64,000 bases of DNA from positions 4,774,001-4,838,000 of the forward strand of contig NZ_CP049919.1 of the NCBI RefSeq assembly GCF_015624425.1. The letters run 5' to 3'. Within the stretch, counting starts at the first letter, position 1. Each line of letters opens with the position of its first letter. This document shows positions 56,050 to 63,604 of this stretch, piece after piece. The stretch is from Roseateles sp. DAIF2. GTDB lineage: Bacteria; Pseudomonadota; Gammaproteobacteria; Burkholderiales; Burkholderiaceae_C. Under the pieces are notes generated by a model that saw only the letters and a program-made list of their open reading frames with translations, was not told where the DNA came from and did not search any database. The position numbers were made by a program, and so were the translations under genes.

Positions 56050-56061
56050 GAACGATCGTTC
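56050..56061. promoter_or_regulatory. Palindromic operator, probably for the TetR protein
   Basis: GAACGATCGTTC is a perfect 12-bp palindrome flanked by A/T-rich arms (AAAAC...TATTTT). It lies 39 nt upstream of the tetR GTG and next to TATTAT (56040-56045), a likely -10 on the minus strand. Binding would block RNA polymerase. Confidence 0.7.
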
Positions 56062-56273
56062 TATTTTGCAGAAATCGCAAGAAAGTCGTGCCGCTTTGTG
56101 AAGGCTTTTTTAGGGGTGGCCGCCTAGAAGCCCGCGCCGGGCAAGAACTCTGGTGCTTTGCGATGACACCCTGTTGACGACGTGGCGCCGGCCGCACAGC
56201 GGGCATGAATGCTGCTAGCGCACTTGAGTCGATACCCTGGGATGCAGTACCCTGCGACCTGGAGGTCAACGCT

Positions 56274-56831
56274 GTGGATGTTCTTCAACTGGATGTCTCC
56301 GGCCGGCCGCAAGCCTGGATCACGACCAAGGACGCCGCCGTGATCTACGCCAGCGACGGCGTGGCCTGGACTCTGGGCAACCCCTGCCATGTGATGCGCG
56401 GCGGCCTGCAGCGCCGTACCGGCATGCAGTCCCGCATCGAGGTGCACCCGATCATCGCGGTGCGCGGCACCGTCCCCAGCCGCGCCTGGCGCCAGACCCC
56501 GGCGCTCTCCAACCCCAAGCTGTTCGTGCGCGACCGCTATGTCTGCGCCTACTGCGGCCACAGCTTCCATGTCGACGACCTGACCCGCGAGCACATCGTG
56601 CCCACCTCGCGCGGCGGCGCCGACAGCTGGATGAACTGCATCACCGCCTGCCGCGGCTGCAATGGCCGCAAGGGCAGCCGCCTGCCCGAGGAGGCGCGCA
56701 TGAGCCTGATGTACCTGCCCTATGTGCCCAGCCTGCACGAGGACATGATCCTGCGCGGCCGCCGCATCCTGGCCGACCAGATGGAATTCCTGCTCGCCAG
56801 CGTGCCGCGCAGCAGCCGCCTGCACGCGTAA
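56274..56831 (+). CDS. HNH endonuclease
   Basis: A 185-residue protein with a C-x2-C zinc knuckle (C-A-Y-C-G-H), the HNH motif R-E-H-I-V-P-T-S-R-G-G and C-R-G-C-N-G-R-K. The start GTG 56274 is preceded by GGAGGT at 7 nt and gives the usual N-terminus M-D-V-L-Q-L-D. An ATG at 56205 would add 23 residues without support. Stand-alone HNH proteins of this type are widespread in Burkholderiales; biological role unknown. Confidence 0.87.
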   Translation: MDVLQLDVSGRPQAWITTKDAAVIYASDGVAWTLGNPCHVMRGGLQRRTGMQSRIEVHPIIAVRGTVPSRAWRQTPALSNPKLFVRDRYVCAYCGHSFHVDDLTREHIVPTSRGGADSWMNCITACRGCNGRKGSRLPEEARMSLMYLPYVPSLHEDMILRGRRILADQMEFLLASVPRSSRLHA

Positions 56832-56916
56832 AGAGTTGTTGCAGGCCGGGCGGCCCCGGTCAACGGCCGCACAATCGGGTCCGTTGGGCATGCTGTTCGC
56901 CCGAGGAGAGTTACAC

Positions 56917-57405
56917 ATGATGACCCGCAAGCTTCTGATCGCCGCCAGCGTGCTGGCCCTGGCCGCCTGTTCCACCACCAGCCCCGACGTGATCCAGCGC
57001 GGCGACGCGCAGCGCCTGTCCCAGGTGCAGGACGCCACCGTGCTGTCGGTGCGTCCGGTCACGGTCGACGGCTCGCAGAGCGGCGCCGGCGCGGTGGCCG
57101 GTGGCGTGGTCGGCGCGGTGGCCGGTTCCGGCGTTGGCGGCCGGCGCGAGGGCCAGATCGTCGGCGTGCTGGGCGCGGTGGCCGGTGCGGCGCTGGGCAA
57201 TGTGATCGAGCGCAATGTCACCAGTGAATCCGCGGTCGAGGTGCTGGTGCAGCTGCGCAACGGCGAGCGCCGCGCGATCGTGCAGGCCAAGGGCAACGAG
57301 ACCCTGAACCCCGGCGAGGCCGTGATCCTGGTCACCACCGGCGGCAAGACCCGCGTCACCCGCGCCCCGGCGATCACCGCGCCGGCGGCCGACTCCAAGA
57401 GCTGA
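56917..57405 (+). CDS. Glycine-zipper outer-membrane lipoprotein (SlyB/Pcp-like)
   Basis: A 162-residue lipoprotein with lipobox L-A-L-A-A-C and a glycine-zipper segment (A-V-A-G-G-V-V-G-A-V-A-G-S-G-V-G-G). A C-terminal beta domain follows. It is probably an envelope-stabilising 2TM-like lipoprotein. GAGGAGAG lies 6 nt before ATG 56917. Confidence 0.87.
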   Translation: MMTRKLLIAASVLALAACSTTSPDVIQRGDAQRLSQVQDATVLSVRPVTVDGSQSGAGAVAGGVVGAVAGSGVGGRREGQIVGVLGAVAGAALGNVIERNVTSESAVEVLVQLRNGERRAIVQAKGNETLNPGEAVILVTTGGKTRVTRAPAITAPAADSKS

Positions 57406-57420
57406 TCAAGCACTGATCAG
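57402..57420. terminator. Hairpin holding the stop codon of the lipoprotein gene
   Basis: CTGATCA-AGCAC-TGATCAG is a perfect 7-bp inverted repeat that includes the lipoprotein TGA on the left arm and ends at the stop of the convergent hydrolase gene on the right. There is no T run. Confidence 0.4.
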
Positions 57421-58127
57421 GCGCCGCAACGCGCCAGCCAGCCCAGCAGGCCGTCCAGCACGGCCCGCGGCTGTTCCAGGGTCAGCATATGGCCGCAGTC
57501 CGGCAGCAGGCTTAGCTCGGCGCCGGCGATGCCCGCGGCCAGCTCGCGCGCCTGCTCCGGCGGCGTGAACCGGTCGTCCAACCCGCCCATCACCCGGGTC
57601 GGGCAGTCCACGCCGGCCAGCAGCGGCCGCAGATCGGCGCGCCGCGTCACCAGCTCGTTCTGCCGGATCAGCTCGGCCGGCCCGCAGCGCTGCAGCATCG
57701 CCAGAAAGCCCTGCACCAGCGCCGCATCGGCGCGGGCGCCCGCGTGCAGCGCAAAGTCCAGGTTCGCCTGCATCACCGCGTCGAAGCGCCCGGCCCGCAT
57801 CGCCGCAATGCCCTCGGCGCGCTGGGCCAGGCGCTCGGGCGCGTCCGGCCGCGCCGAGCTGCCCAGCAACGCCAGCCCGCGCACCCGCCGCGGCGCCAGG
57901 GCCTGCACCTGCAGCGCCAGCATCGCGCCCATCGAGGCGCCGCACAGCAGCAGAGGCCCGGGCCGTTGCGCCAGCAGCGCCGCGGCCATCGCCTCCAGGC
58001 TGGGGTGGTGGAAATGCAGGTCCGAGACCCAGACCGGCAGCCGCGCCGCCAGCGCCGGCAGTTGCGCGCCCCAGACATGGGCATCGCAGCCCAGGCCGGG
58101 CAGCAGCACGAGGGTGGCATCTTGCAT
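57417..58127 (-). CDS. Alpha/beta hydrolase
   Basis: A 236-residue small hydrolase with L-L-P-G-L-G-C-D-A-H-V-W at the oxyanion loop, G-A-S-M-G-A at the nucleophile and D-C-G-H-M-L-T-L for the base. Its size and start resemble carboxylesterase/BioH-like enzymes. The substrate is unknown. It lies divergent from doxX. Confidence 0.83.
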   Translation of the reverse strand: MQDATLVLLPGLGCDAHVWGAQLPALAARLPVWVSDLHFHHPSLEAMAAALLAQRPGPLLLCGASMGAMLALQVQALAPRRVRGLALLGSSARPDAPERLAQRAEGIAAMRAGRFDAVMQANLDFALHAGARADAALVQGFLAMLQRCGPAELIRQNELVTRRADLRPLLAGVDCPTRVMGGLDDRFTPPEQARELAAGIAGAELSLLPDCGHMLTLEQPRAVLDGLLGWLARCGA

Positions 58128-58226
58128 GATGGACCCAGCATAGCGGGTCAGGTCTTGCCCGCAGACACCCGTGCCGCGGCCGGGTCTATGCTGGCTCCGT
58201 CCCTCACCTCACAAGGAGACGCCACC

Positions 58227-58628
58227 ATGCCCACGTCGTTCACCCCGCTGCTGGCCCTGATCGGCCGCATCCTGCTGGCCCTGATGTTCGTGCTGGCCGG
58301 CCCCGGCAAGATCAGCGGCGCCGAAGGCACGGCCGCCTTCATGGCCAGCGCCGGCCTGCCGGCCAGCGCGCCGCTGGCGATGCTGGTCGGCGCCTTCGAG
58401 CTGCTGGCCGGGCTGGCCCTGATCGCCGGCTTCAAGGCGCGCTGGGCCGCATTGGCCCTGGCCCTGTTCACCCTGGCCGCCAGCTTCCTGTTCCACGGCT
58501 ACTGGGCCAAGCCGCCCGAGCAGCAGATGGTGCAGCAGCTGCTGTTCATGAAGAACATCGCGGTGGTCGGCGGCCTGCTGCTGCTGGCCGCCTTCGGACC
58601 CGGCGCCTGGAGCGTCGACAAGCGCTGA
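58227..58628 (+). CDS. DoxX-family membrane protein
   Basis: A 133-residue inner-membrane protein with four helices. I-G-R-I-L-L-A-L-M-F-V-L-A-G-P-G-K-I and a final helix before D-K-R fit DoxX. AAGGAG is 8 nt before ATG 58227. Relatives act in redox or stress functions, but no specific role is supported here. Confidence 0.87.
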   Translation: MPTSFTPLLALIGRILLALMFVLAGPGKISGAEGTAAFMASAGLPASAPLAMLVGAFELLAGLALIAGFKARWAALALALFTLAASFLFHGYWAKPPEQQMVQQLLFMKNIAVVGGLLLLAAFGPGAWSVDKR

Positions 58629-58641
58629 CCTCGGCCGAATC

Positions 58642-59844
58642 TCAGGCGCGGCGCTGGCGCCGCCAGGCGAAATGCAGGCCCACGGCCAGCACGCCGGCGG
58701 CGCCCAGCCCCAGCACCCAGCCGGTACCCAGACGCCCGACCGCCAGGCCGGCCAGCCCGACGCCGGCCGACTGGCCGAGGAAGAAGCAGGACGCGAAGGC
58801 CGACACCGCCGCGCCGCGCTGCGCCGGCGCCATCTGCGTGGCGTTCAGCTGCAGGGTGTTGTGCAGCATGTAGAAGCCCAGGCCGGCCAGCAGGCAGGCC
58901 ACGCCGCCCCACCACCACAGCGGGCTCAGGGCCAGGCTGGCCAGCGCCAGGAACAGCAGCACCCCGCCCCAGCGCGCCAGCCCCGCCTCGCCCAGGCGCG
59001 GCACGATGCGGGTCGCGCCCAGCGCATAGATGAAGCCGCCCAGGCCGAACAGCATCACCAGCCCGCCCGCCAGCGACAGGCTGAGGCCGAACTGCGCATG
59101 CAGATGCGAGGCGATGAAGGCGAAGGGGCCGTAGAGGAACAGCCCCTCCAGGAACACCGTCGCGAGGATCAGCCGCGCCCAGGGCAGGGCCAGGATGCGG
59201 CCGAAGTCGCGCGCCATGCGGGTCAGCGCCGAGCCCGGCTCGACGCGGCGCTGGCGGGCCGCGTCCGGCAGCCGGCGCTCGATGTCCAGCAGCAGCAGGC
59301 CGATCACCGCGAACAGGCCGGCCAGGCCCCAGAACGGCACCCGCCAGCCCAGGTGGTCGGCCGCGAAGCCGCCGAACCAGACACCCACCGTCAGCCCGAG
59401 GATCTGCCCGATCAGGAAGCGCGCCAGCACCGGCTGGCGGCGCTCATAGGCCACGACGTCGCCGATCCAGGCCATCGCCAGCGGGATGATGGCCGCGGCG
59501 GTCGCGCCGGCCAGCACCCGCGCCAGGCGCAGCGCCTCGAAGCCGCCGGCCAGCGCGCACAGGGCCGAGCTGGCCGCGCAGGCCAGGGTGGCCCAGGCGA
59601 TCACACGGTACTTGCCGAGCCGGTCGCCCAGCGGGCCGAACAGCAGCTGCGCCAGGCCGTAGGCGATCGCGAACCAGCTGATCACCTGCGCCGCCCGGCC
59701 CAGGTCGATGCCGAACTCGCCGGCCAGGCGCGGCAGCAGCGCATCGTTGACGCGCAGCGCGATGCCACTGCCGAAGGCGGCCAGGGCGAGACAGGCGATC
59801 GCGCGGCGCTGCAGGCGCTGCTCGGCGGGGGTCGGAAGGCTCAT
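58642..59844 (-). CDS. MFS transporter
   Basis: A 400-residue, 12-helix transporter with G-P-L-G-D-R-L-G-K-Y near helix 2-3. It ends with a basic tail R-R-Q-R-R-A. ATG 59844 is the first sensible start; the frame above runs through an intergenic region. It diverges from cysB. Substrate unknown, possibly a drug or small metabolite. Confidence 0.87.
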   Translation of the reverse strand: MSLPTPAEQRLQRRAIACLALAAFGSGIALRVNDALLPRLAGEFGIDLGRAAQVISWFAIAYGLAQLLFGPLGDRLGKYRVIAWATLACAASSALCALAGGFEALRLARVLAGATAAAIIPLAMAWIGDVVAYERRQPVLARFLIGQILGLTVGVWFGGFAADHLGWRVPFWGLAGLFAVIGLLLLDIERRLPDAARQRRVEPGSALTRMARDFGRILALPWARLILATVFLEGLFLYGPFAFIASHLHAQFGLSLSLAGGLVMLFGLGGFIYALGATRIVPRLGEAGLARWGGVLLFLALASLALSPLWWWGGVACLLAGLGFYMLHNTLQLNATQMAPAQRGAAVSAFASCFFLGQSAGVGLAGLAVGRLGTGWVLGLGAAGVLAVGLHFAWRRQRRA

Positions 59845-59964
59845 CCGCCGCGATGCTAGGGCGGATGCGCCGGCCGTGGGCCAGAGGGGCCATGGGGCGC
59901 TGTGCGCCCGCGGCGGCACGGAATATCGTTTGCAGAATTCCTTAGAGGACAAGGCGGGGGCGGC

Positions 59965-59979
59965 TTCCAATAATTGGAA
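59965..59979. promoter_or_regulatory. Palindrome upstream of cysB
   Basis: TTCCAAT-A-ATTGGAA is a perfect 15-nt palindrome, 28 nt before the cysB start and in the gap shared with the MFS gene. It could be an operator for CysB itself or another regulator. Confidence 0.5.
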
Positions 59980-60006
59980 AACGCATAACAAACACAGTCC
60001 TTACTC

Positions 60007-60969
60007 GTGAACTTCCAGCAACTCCGTTCCGTCCGCGAGGCTCAGCGCCGCGACTTCAACCTGACCGAGGTGGCGCATGCGCTGCACACCTCCCAGCCCG
60101 GCGTCAGCCGCCAGATCCGCGAGTTGGAGGACGAGCTCGGCATCGAGATCTTCATGCGCGCCGGCAAGCGCCTGACCGGCCTGACCGAGCCGGGCCGCCA
60201 TGTGCTGCCGATCGTCGAGCGCCTGCTGCACGAGGCCGAGAACCTGAAGCGCGCCGGCGACGATTTCGCCCGCGCCGGCAGCGGCGCGCTGCGCATCGCC
60301 GCCACCCACAGCCAGGCGCGCTACGCGCTGCCGCCGGTGGTGCGCGACTTCCGCGCCGCCCATCCCGACGTGACCCTGCACATGCAGCAGGGATCGCCGC
60401 AGCAGGTCGCCAAGCTGCTGCTGGACGGCGAGGCCGATGTCGGCGTCGCGACCGAGGCGCTGGCCCAGTACGACGAGCTGGTGGCCCTGCCCTGCTACCG
60501 CTGGACCCACAGCGTCGTGGTGCCGCCGGACCACCAGCTGGCGCGCGAAGCCGCGGCCGGGCAAGTCCTGACCCTGGAGCGCCTGGCGCAGTTCCCGATC
60601 ATCACCTACGAGACCGGCTACACCGGCCGCTCGCATATCGACGAGGCCTTCCGCCGCGCCGGCCTGGAGCTGAACGTGGTGCTGGTGGCGATGGACGCCG
60701 ACGTGATCAAGACCTATGTGGACCTGGGCCTGGGCGTCGGCATCGTCGCCGCGATCGCCTACGACGAGGAGCGCGACAAGCACCTGGCCGCGATCGACGC
60801 GCGCCATCTGTTCGCCGACAACATGACCCGGCTGGCGGTGCGCCGCGACGCCTATCTGCGCGACTACATCTACAGTTTCATCGAGACCTTCGCGCCGCCG
60901 CTGACGCGCGCCGTGGTGCAGGAGGCGCGGCTGGCCGGCCAGCTGCTGACTTCCTCGGAATTCGCATGA
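60007..60969 (+). CDS. cysB: CysB-type LysR regulator of sulfur metabolism
   Basis: A 320-residue regulator. The N-terminus M-N-F-Q-Q-L-R-S-V-R-E-A, helix-turn-helix L-H-T-S-Q-P-G-V-S-R-Q-I, T-H-S-Q-A-R-Y and Y-E-T-G-Y-T-G-R-S are typical of CysB/Cbl, which activates sulfate assimilation in response to O- or N-acetylserine. The start is GTG 60007. Whether it controls the cysK gene 33 kb away is inference. Confidence 0.92.
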   Translation: MNFQQLRSVREAQRRDFNLTEVAHALHTSQPGVSRQIRELEDELGIEIFMRAGKRLTGLTEPGRHVLPIVERLLHEAENLKRAGDDFARAGSGALRIAATHSQARYALPPVVRDFRAAHPDVTLHMQQGSPQQVAKLLLDGEADVGVATEALAQYDELVALPCYRWTHSVVVPPDHQLAREAAAGQVLTLERLAQFPIITYETGYTGRSHIDEAFRRAGLELNVVLVAMDADVIKTYVDLGLGVGIVAAIAYDEERDKHLAAIDARHLFADNMTRLAVRRDAYLRDYIYSFIETFAPPLTRAVVQEARLAGQLLTSSEFA

Positions 60970-61041
60970 GCTCGCGCGAAAGCGGTCGTTCCTCGCTGCA
61001 AGCCCCCACCCTACATTGAAGACTCACAGGAGAGAGCATCC

Positions 61042-61260
61042 ATGAGCATCACCGCCATCAATGTGCGCAACCAGTTCCGCGGCACCGTCAAGGAGATCAT
61101 CGAGGGGCCGGTCGTCTCGGAGGTCGACGTGATCACGCCGGCCGGCCTGATCGTCACCTCGGTCATCACCACCCGCTCGGTCAAGGAGCTGGGCCTGGTC
61201 CCCGGCAAGGAAGTGATCGCGCTGGTCAAGTCCACCGAGGTCTCGATCGCCACCCTCTGA
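61042..61260 (+). CDS. Molybdopterin-binding TOBE/Mop protein
   Basis: A 72-residue single TOBE domain with N-V-R-N-Q-F-R-G-T-V and A-L-V-K-S-T-E-V, the molbindin pattern that binds molybdate or tungstate as an oligomer. AGGAG lies at 61029-61033. It stands alone, without modABC. It is probably co-transcribed with the hydrolase and peroxiredoxin genes downstream. Confidence 0.9.
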   Translation: MSITAINVRNQFRGTVKEIIEGPVVSEVDVITPAGLIVTSVITTRSVKELGLVPGKEVIALVKSTEVSIATL

Positions 61261-61276
61261 GAGCCGGAGCCGCGCC

Positions 61277-61864
61277 ATGCCCTACCAAGCCCCGCGCCTC
61301 TTGATCGTCCCGGGCCTGCGCGACAGCGGCGCCACCCATTGGCAGACCTGGCTGCAGCAGCAGTACCGCGACGCGCGCCGCGTCGTGCAGCGCGACTTCA
61401 GCCGGCCCGACCTGGGACGCTGGTCCGAGCGCATCCAGACCACGCTGGAGACCGCGCCCGAGGGGGAATGGATCGCGGTGGCGCACAGCTTCGGCTGCCT
61501 GGCGCTGGCGCGCCACTTGGCCGACCATCCCGAGTCGCCGGTGCGCCAGGCCCTGTTCGTCGCGCCGGCCGAGCCCGACAAGTTCGGCCTGGCCGAGCTG
61601 CTGCCGCGCCGGCGCCTGGATGTCCCGAGCACCCTGATCGCCAGCCAGAACGATCCCTGGATGAGCGCCGCCAGCGCCGAGCGCTGGGCGCGCCGGTGGG
61701 GCGCGGGTTTCACCAACCTGGGCCATGTCGGCCATATCAACAGCGAGTCCGGCTTCGGCCCCTTCCCGCTCGCCAAGCGCTGGGTCGAATCGGCCCGGGC
61801 CCGCGCGGCGCGCCAGCAGCGGCCGGTGCATGCCGGCGTCCTCGAATGGTCGTTCGCGATCTGA
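61277..61864 (+). CDS. RBBP9/YdeN-family serine hydrolase
   Basis: A 195-residue hydrolase of the RBBP9 family. L-L-I-V-P-G-L-R-D-S-G is at the start, A-H-S-F-G-C holds the serine, N-D-P-W-M the aspartate and G-H-V-G-H-I-N the histidine. The role is unknown. It starts 16 nt after the Mop gene and 31 nt before peroxiredoxin. Confidence 0.87.
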   Translation: MPYQAPRLLIVPGLRDSGATHWQTWLQQQYRDARRVVQRDFSRPDLGRWSERIQTTLETAPEGEWIAVAHSFGCLALARHLADHPESPVRQALFVAPAEPDKFGLAELLPRRRLDVPSTLIASQNDPWMSAASAERWARRWGAGFTNLGHVGHINSESGFGPFPLAKRWVESARARAARQQRPVHAGVLEWSFAI

Positions 61865-61895
61865 CTCCATACGAACAAGGAAGAGAGAGAAAGCA

Positions 61896-62543
61896 ATGCC
61901 GAGCCTGCGCCTGGGCGATATCGCGCCCGACTTCGAACAGGACTCCACCGAGGGTCGCATCCATTTCCACGCCTGGCTGGGCGACAGCTGGGGCGTGCTG
62001 TTCTCGCACCCGGCCGACTTCACGCCGGTCTGCACCACCGAGCTGGGCCGCACCGCCAAGCTGAAGGACGAGTTCGCGCGCCGCCATGTGAAGGCGATCG
62101 CGCTGTCGGTCGACCCGCTGGACAAGCACCAGGCCTGGATCGCCGACATCAACGACACCCAGGGCACCGAGGTCAACTTCCCGATCCTGGCCGATGCCGA
62201 CCGCAAGGTCTCCGAGCTCTACGACCTGATCCACCCGAACGCCAGCGCGACGGCCACGGTGCGCTCGCTGTTCATCATCGACCCGGCCAAGAAGGTGCGG
62301 CTGATCATCACCTACCCGGCCAGCACCGGGCGCAATTTCGACGAGATCCTGCGCGTGATCGACTCGCTGCAGCTGACCGAATACCAGGGCGTCGCGACCC
62401 CGGCCGACTGGCGCGACGGCGACGACGTCGTGATCCTGCCCTCGATCCAGGACCCGGCCGTGCTGCAGCAGAAATTCCCGCAGGGCTTCGACGCGGTGCG
62501 CCCCTGGCTACGCTACACCAGCCTGCCCAAGCGCGTGGCCTGA
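61896..62543 (+). CDS. 1-Cys peroxiredoxin (Prx6 type)
   Basis: Thiol peroxidase of 215 residues. The peroxidatic C46 lies in F-T-P-V-C-T-T-E, the hallmark of the Prx6 subfamily. There is no obvious resolving cysteine. ATG 61896 has AAGGAAGAGAG upstream; the longer frame is shadow. It detoxifies hydrogen and organic peroxides in the cytoplasm, by family knowledge. Confidence 0.93.
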   Translation: MPSLRLGDIAPDFEQDSTEGRIHFHAWLGDSWGVLFSHPADFTPVCTTELGRTAKLKDEFARRHVKAIALSVDPLDKHQAWIADINDTQGTEVNFPILADADRKVSELYDLIHPNASATATVRSLFIIDPAKKVRLIITYPASTGRNFDEILRVIDSLQLTEYQGVATPADWRDGDDVVILPSIQDPAVLQQKFPQGFDAVRPWLRYTSLPKRVA

Positions 62544-62581
62544 GCGGCTGCGGCGGCTCTTTTCGGCCGCGCCGGGCCGCC

Positions 62582-62606
62582 GACCAAGCCCCTGCCGGGG
62601 CTGGTC
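62582..62606 (+). other. Hairpin upstream of ribA
   Basis: GACC-A-AGCCCC and GGGGCTGGTC pair around TGCC with one bulged base. It follows the peroxiredoxin gene; no T run follows. It is not an FMN riboswitch. Confidence 0.35.
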
Positions 62607-62626
62607 ATCGGCGCCGGCGCTACCAT

Positions 62627-63283
62627 GTGGGCCTGAAGATTGCCCTGCCGAGCTGTTCCAGCGTGACCACCACCCCCGTCAACCCCGCCCGCGTCCAACG
62701 CATTTCCAGCGCCCGCCTGCCCACCAAACATGGCGAGTTCATCGTCCATGTCTACCAGGCCGCCGACCATCCGGACGAGCATGTGGTGATCGTCAAGGGC
62801 GAGGTGGCCGGCAAACCCGAGGTGCTGCTGCGCATGCACTCGGAATGCTTCACCGGCGACATCCTCGGCTCGCTGCGCTGCGACTGCGGCGAGCAGCTGG
62901 CGCTGGCGCTGGAGCGCATCGAGGCCGAGGGCGGCATCGTGATCTACCTGCGCGGCCATGAGGGCCGCGGCATCGGCCTGGGCCAGAAGCTGCGCGCCTA
63001 TGCGCTGCAGGACAAGGGGCTGGACACGGTCGAGGCCAACCTGGCCCTGGGCCTGCCGATCGACAGCCGGCGCTTCGACGCCGCGGCCGACATCCTGCAC
63101 GACCTGGGCGTGCGGTCGGTGCGCCTGATGAGCAACAACCCCTTCAAGGTCGCCGCGCTGCACGAGCTCGGCATCGAGGTGGTGGCCCGCGAGGGCCATG
63201 AGGTCGAGTCCAATGAGGAAAGCGGCCGCTACCTGAAGACCAAGCGCGAGAAGCTGGGCCACCAGCTCCACATGCTTCCCTAG
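62627..63283 (+). CDS. ribA: GTP cyclohydrolase II
   Basis: Zinc enzyme for the first step of riboflavin synthesis. It has 218 residues. The three zinc cysteines lie in S-E-C-F-T-G-D and R-C-D-C-G-E-Q; the catalytic region has R-G-H-E-G-R-G-I-G-L. The C-terminus L-K-T-K-R-E-K-L-G-H is typical. No DHBP synthase domain is fused. GTG 62627 is the first start; GTG 62663 is also possible and would shorten the protein by 12 residues. A strong terminator follows. Confidence 0.93.
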   Translation: MGLKIALPSCSSVTTTPVNPARVQRISSARLPTKHGEFIVHVYQAADHPDEHVVIVKGEVAGKPEVLLRMHSECFTGDILGSLRCDCGEQLALALERIEAEGGIVIYLRGHEGRGIGLGQKLRAYALQDKGLDTVEANLALGLPIDSRRFDAAADILHDLGVRSVRLMSNNPFKVAALHELGIEVVAREGHEVESNEESGRYLKTKREKLGHQLHMLP

Positions 63284-63311
63284 ACGGGCCGCCTGCGACG
63301 CCCCGCATCCG

Positions 63312-63343
63312 ACCGCCCCGCCCGCTGGCGCGGCGGTTTTTTT
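63312..63343 (+). terminator. Rho-independent terminator after ribA
   Basis: ACCGCC (63312-63317) pairs with GGCGGT (63332-63337), extended inward by CGC/GCG across one mismatch, and is followed by seven T. Confidence 0.88.
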
Positions 63344-63604
63344 ACGCCCGCTCGCGGCCGCGCGACCGCGGCCTTTGTTGCCCGATGTTTCGAGGCGTGC
63401 GCATGTCGCCAAGCTTTGGGGCGAAGCGCCGGATTTCAAGCCCCGGATTACCCCCGGGATCGCGAATGCTGCATTCGCGGATGGCGCTCTTTTGATCCCG
63501 CGCAATGCCCGGACATGTCGCTCATGTCTGGTGTCGAGGGACGCCGGCATGAACCGGGCCACCACCATCCCGTGGCTTTGCAACATAGGAAGAAAGACGA
63601 GTTC
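63344..63604. other. Leader region upstream of the porin gene
   Basis: This 261-nt region holds two perfect inverted repeats: CGCGAATG-CTG-CATTCGCG (63461-63479) and GACATG-TCGCT-CATGTC (63512-63528). They could be regulator sites or RNA structures in the porin leader. No reading frame is convincing. Confidence 0.45.

Noticed and set aside
62544..62626. FMN riboswitch upstream of ribA
   Set aside because: The leader is too short and lacks the conserved RFN element; only a simple hairpin is present.
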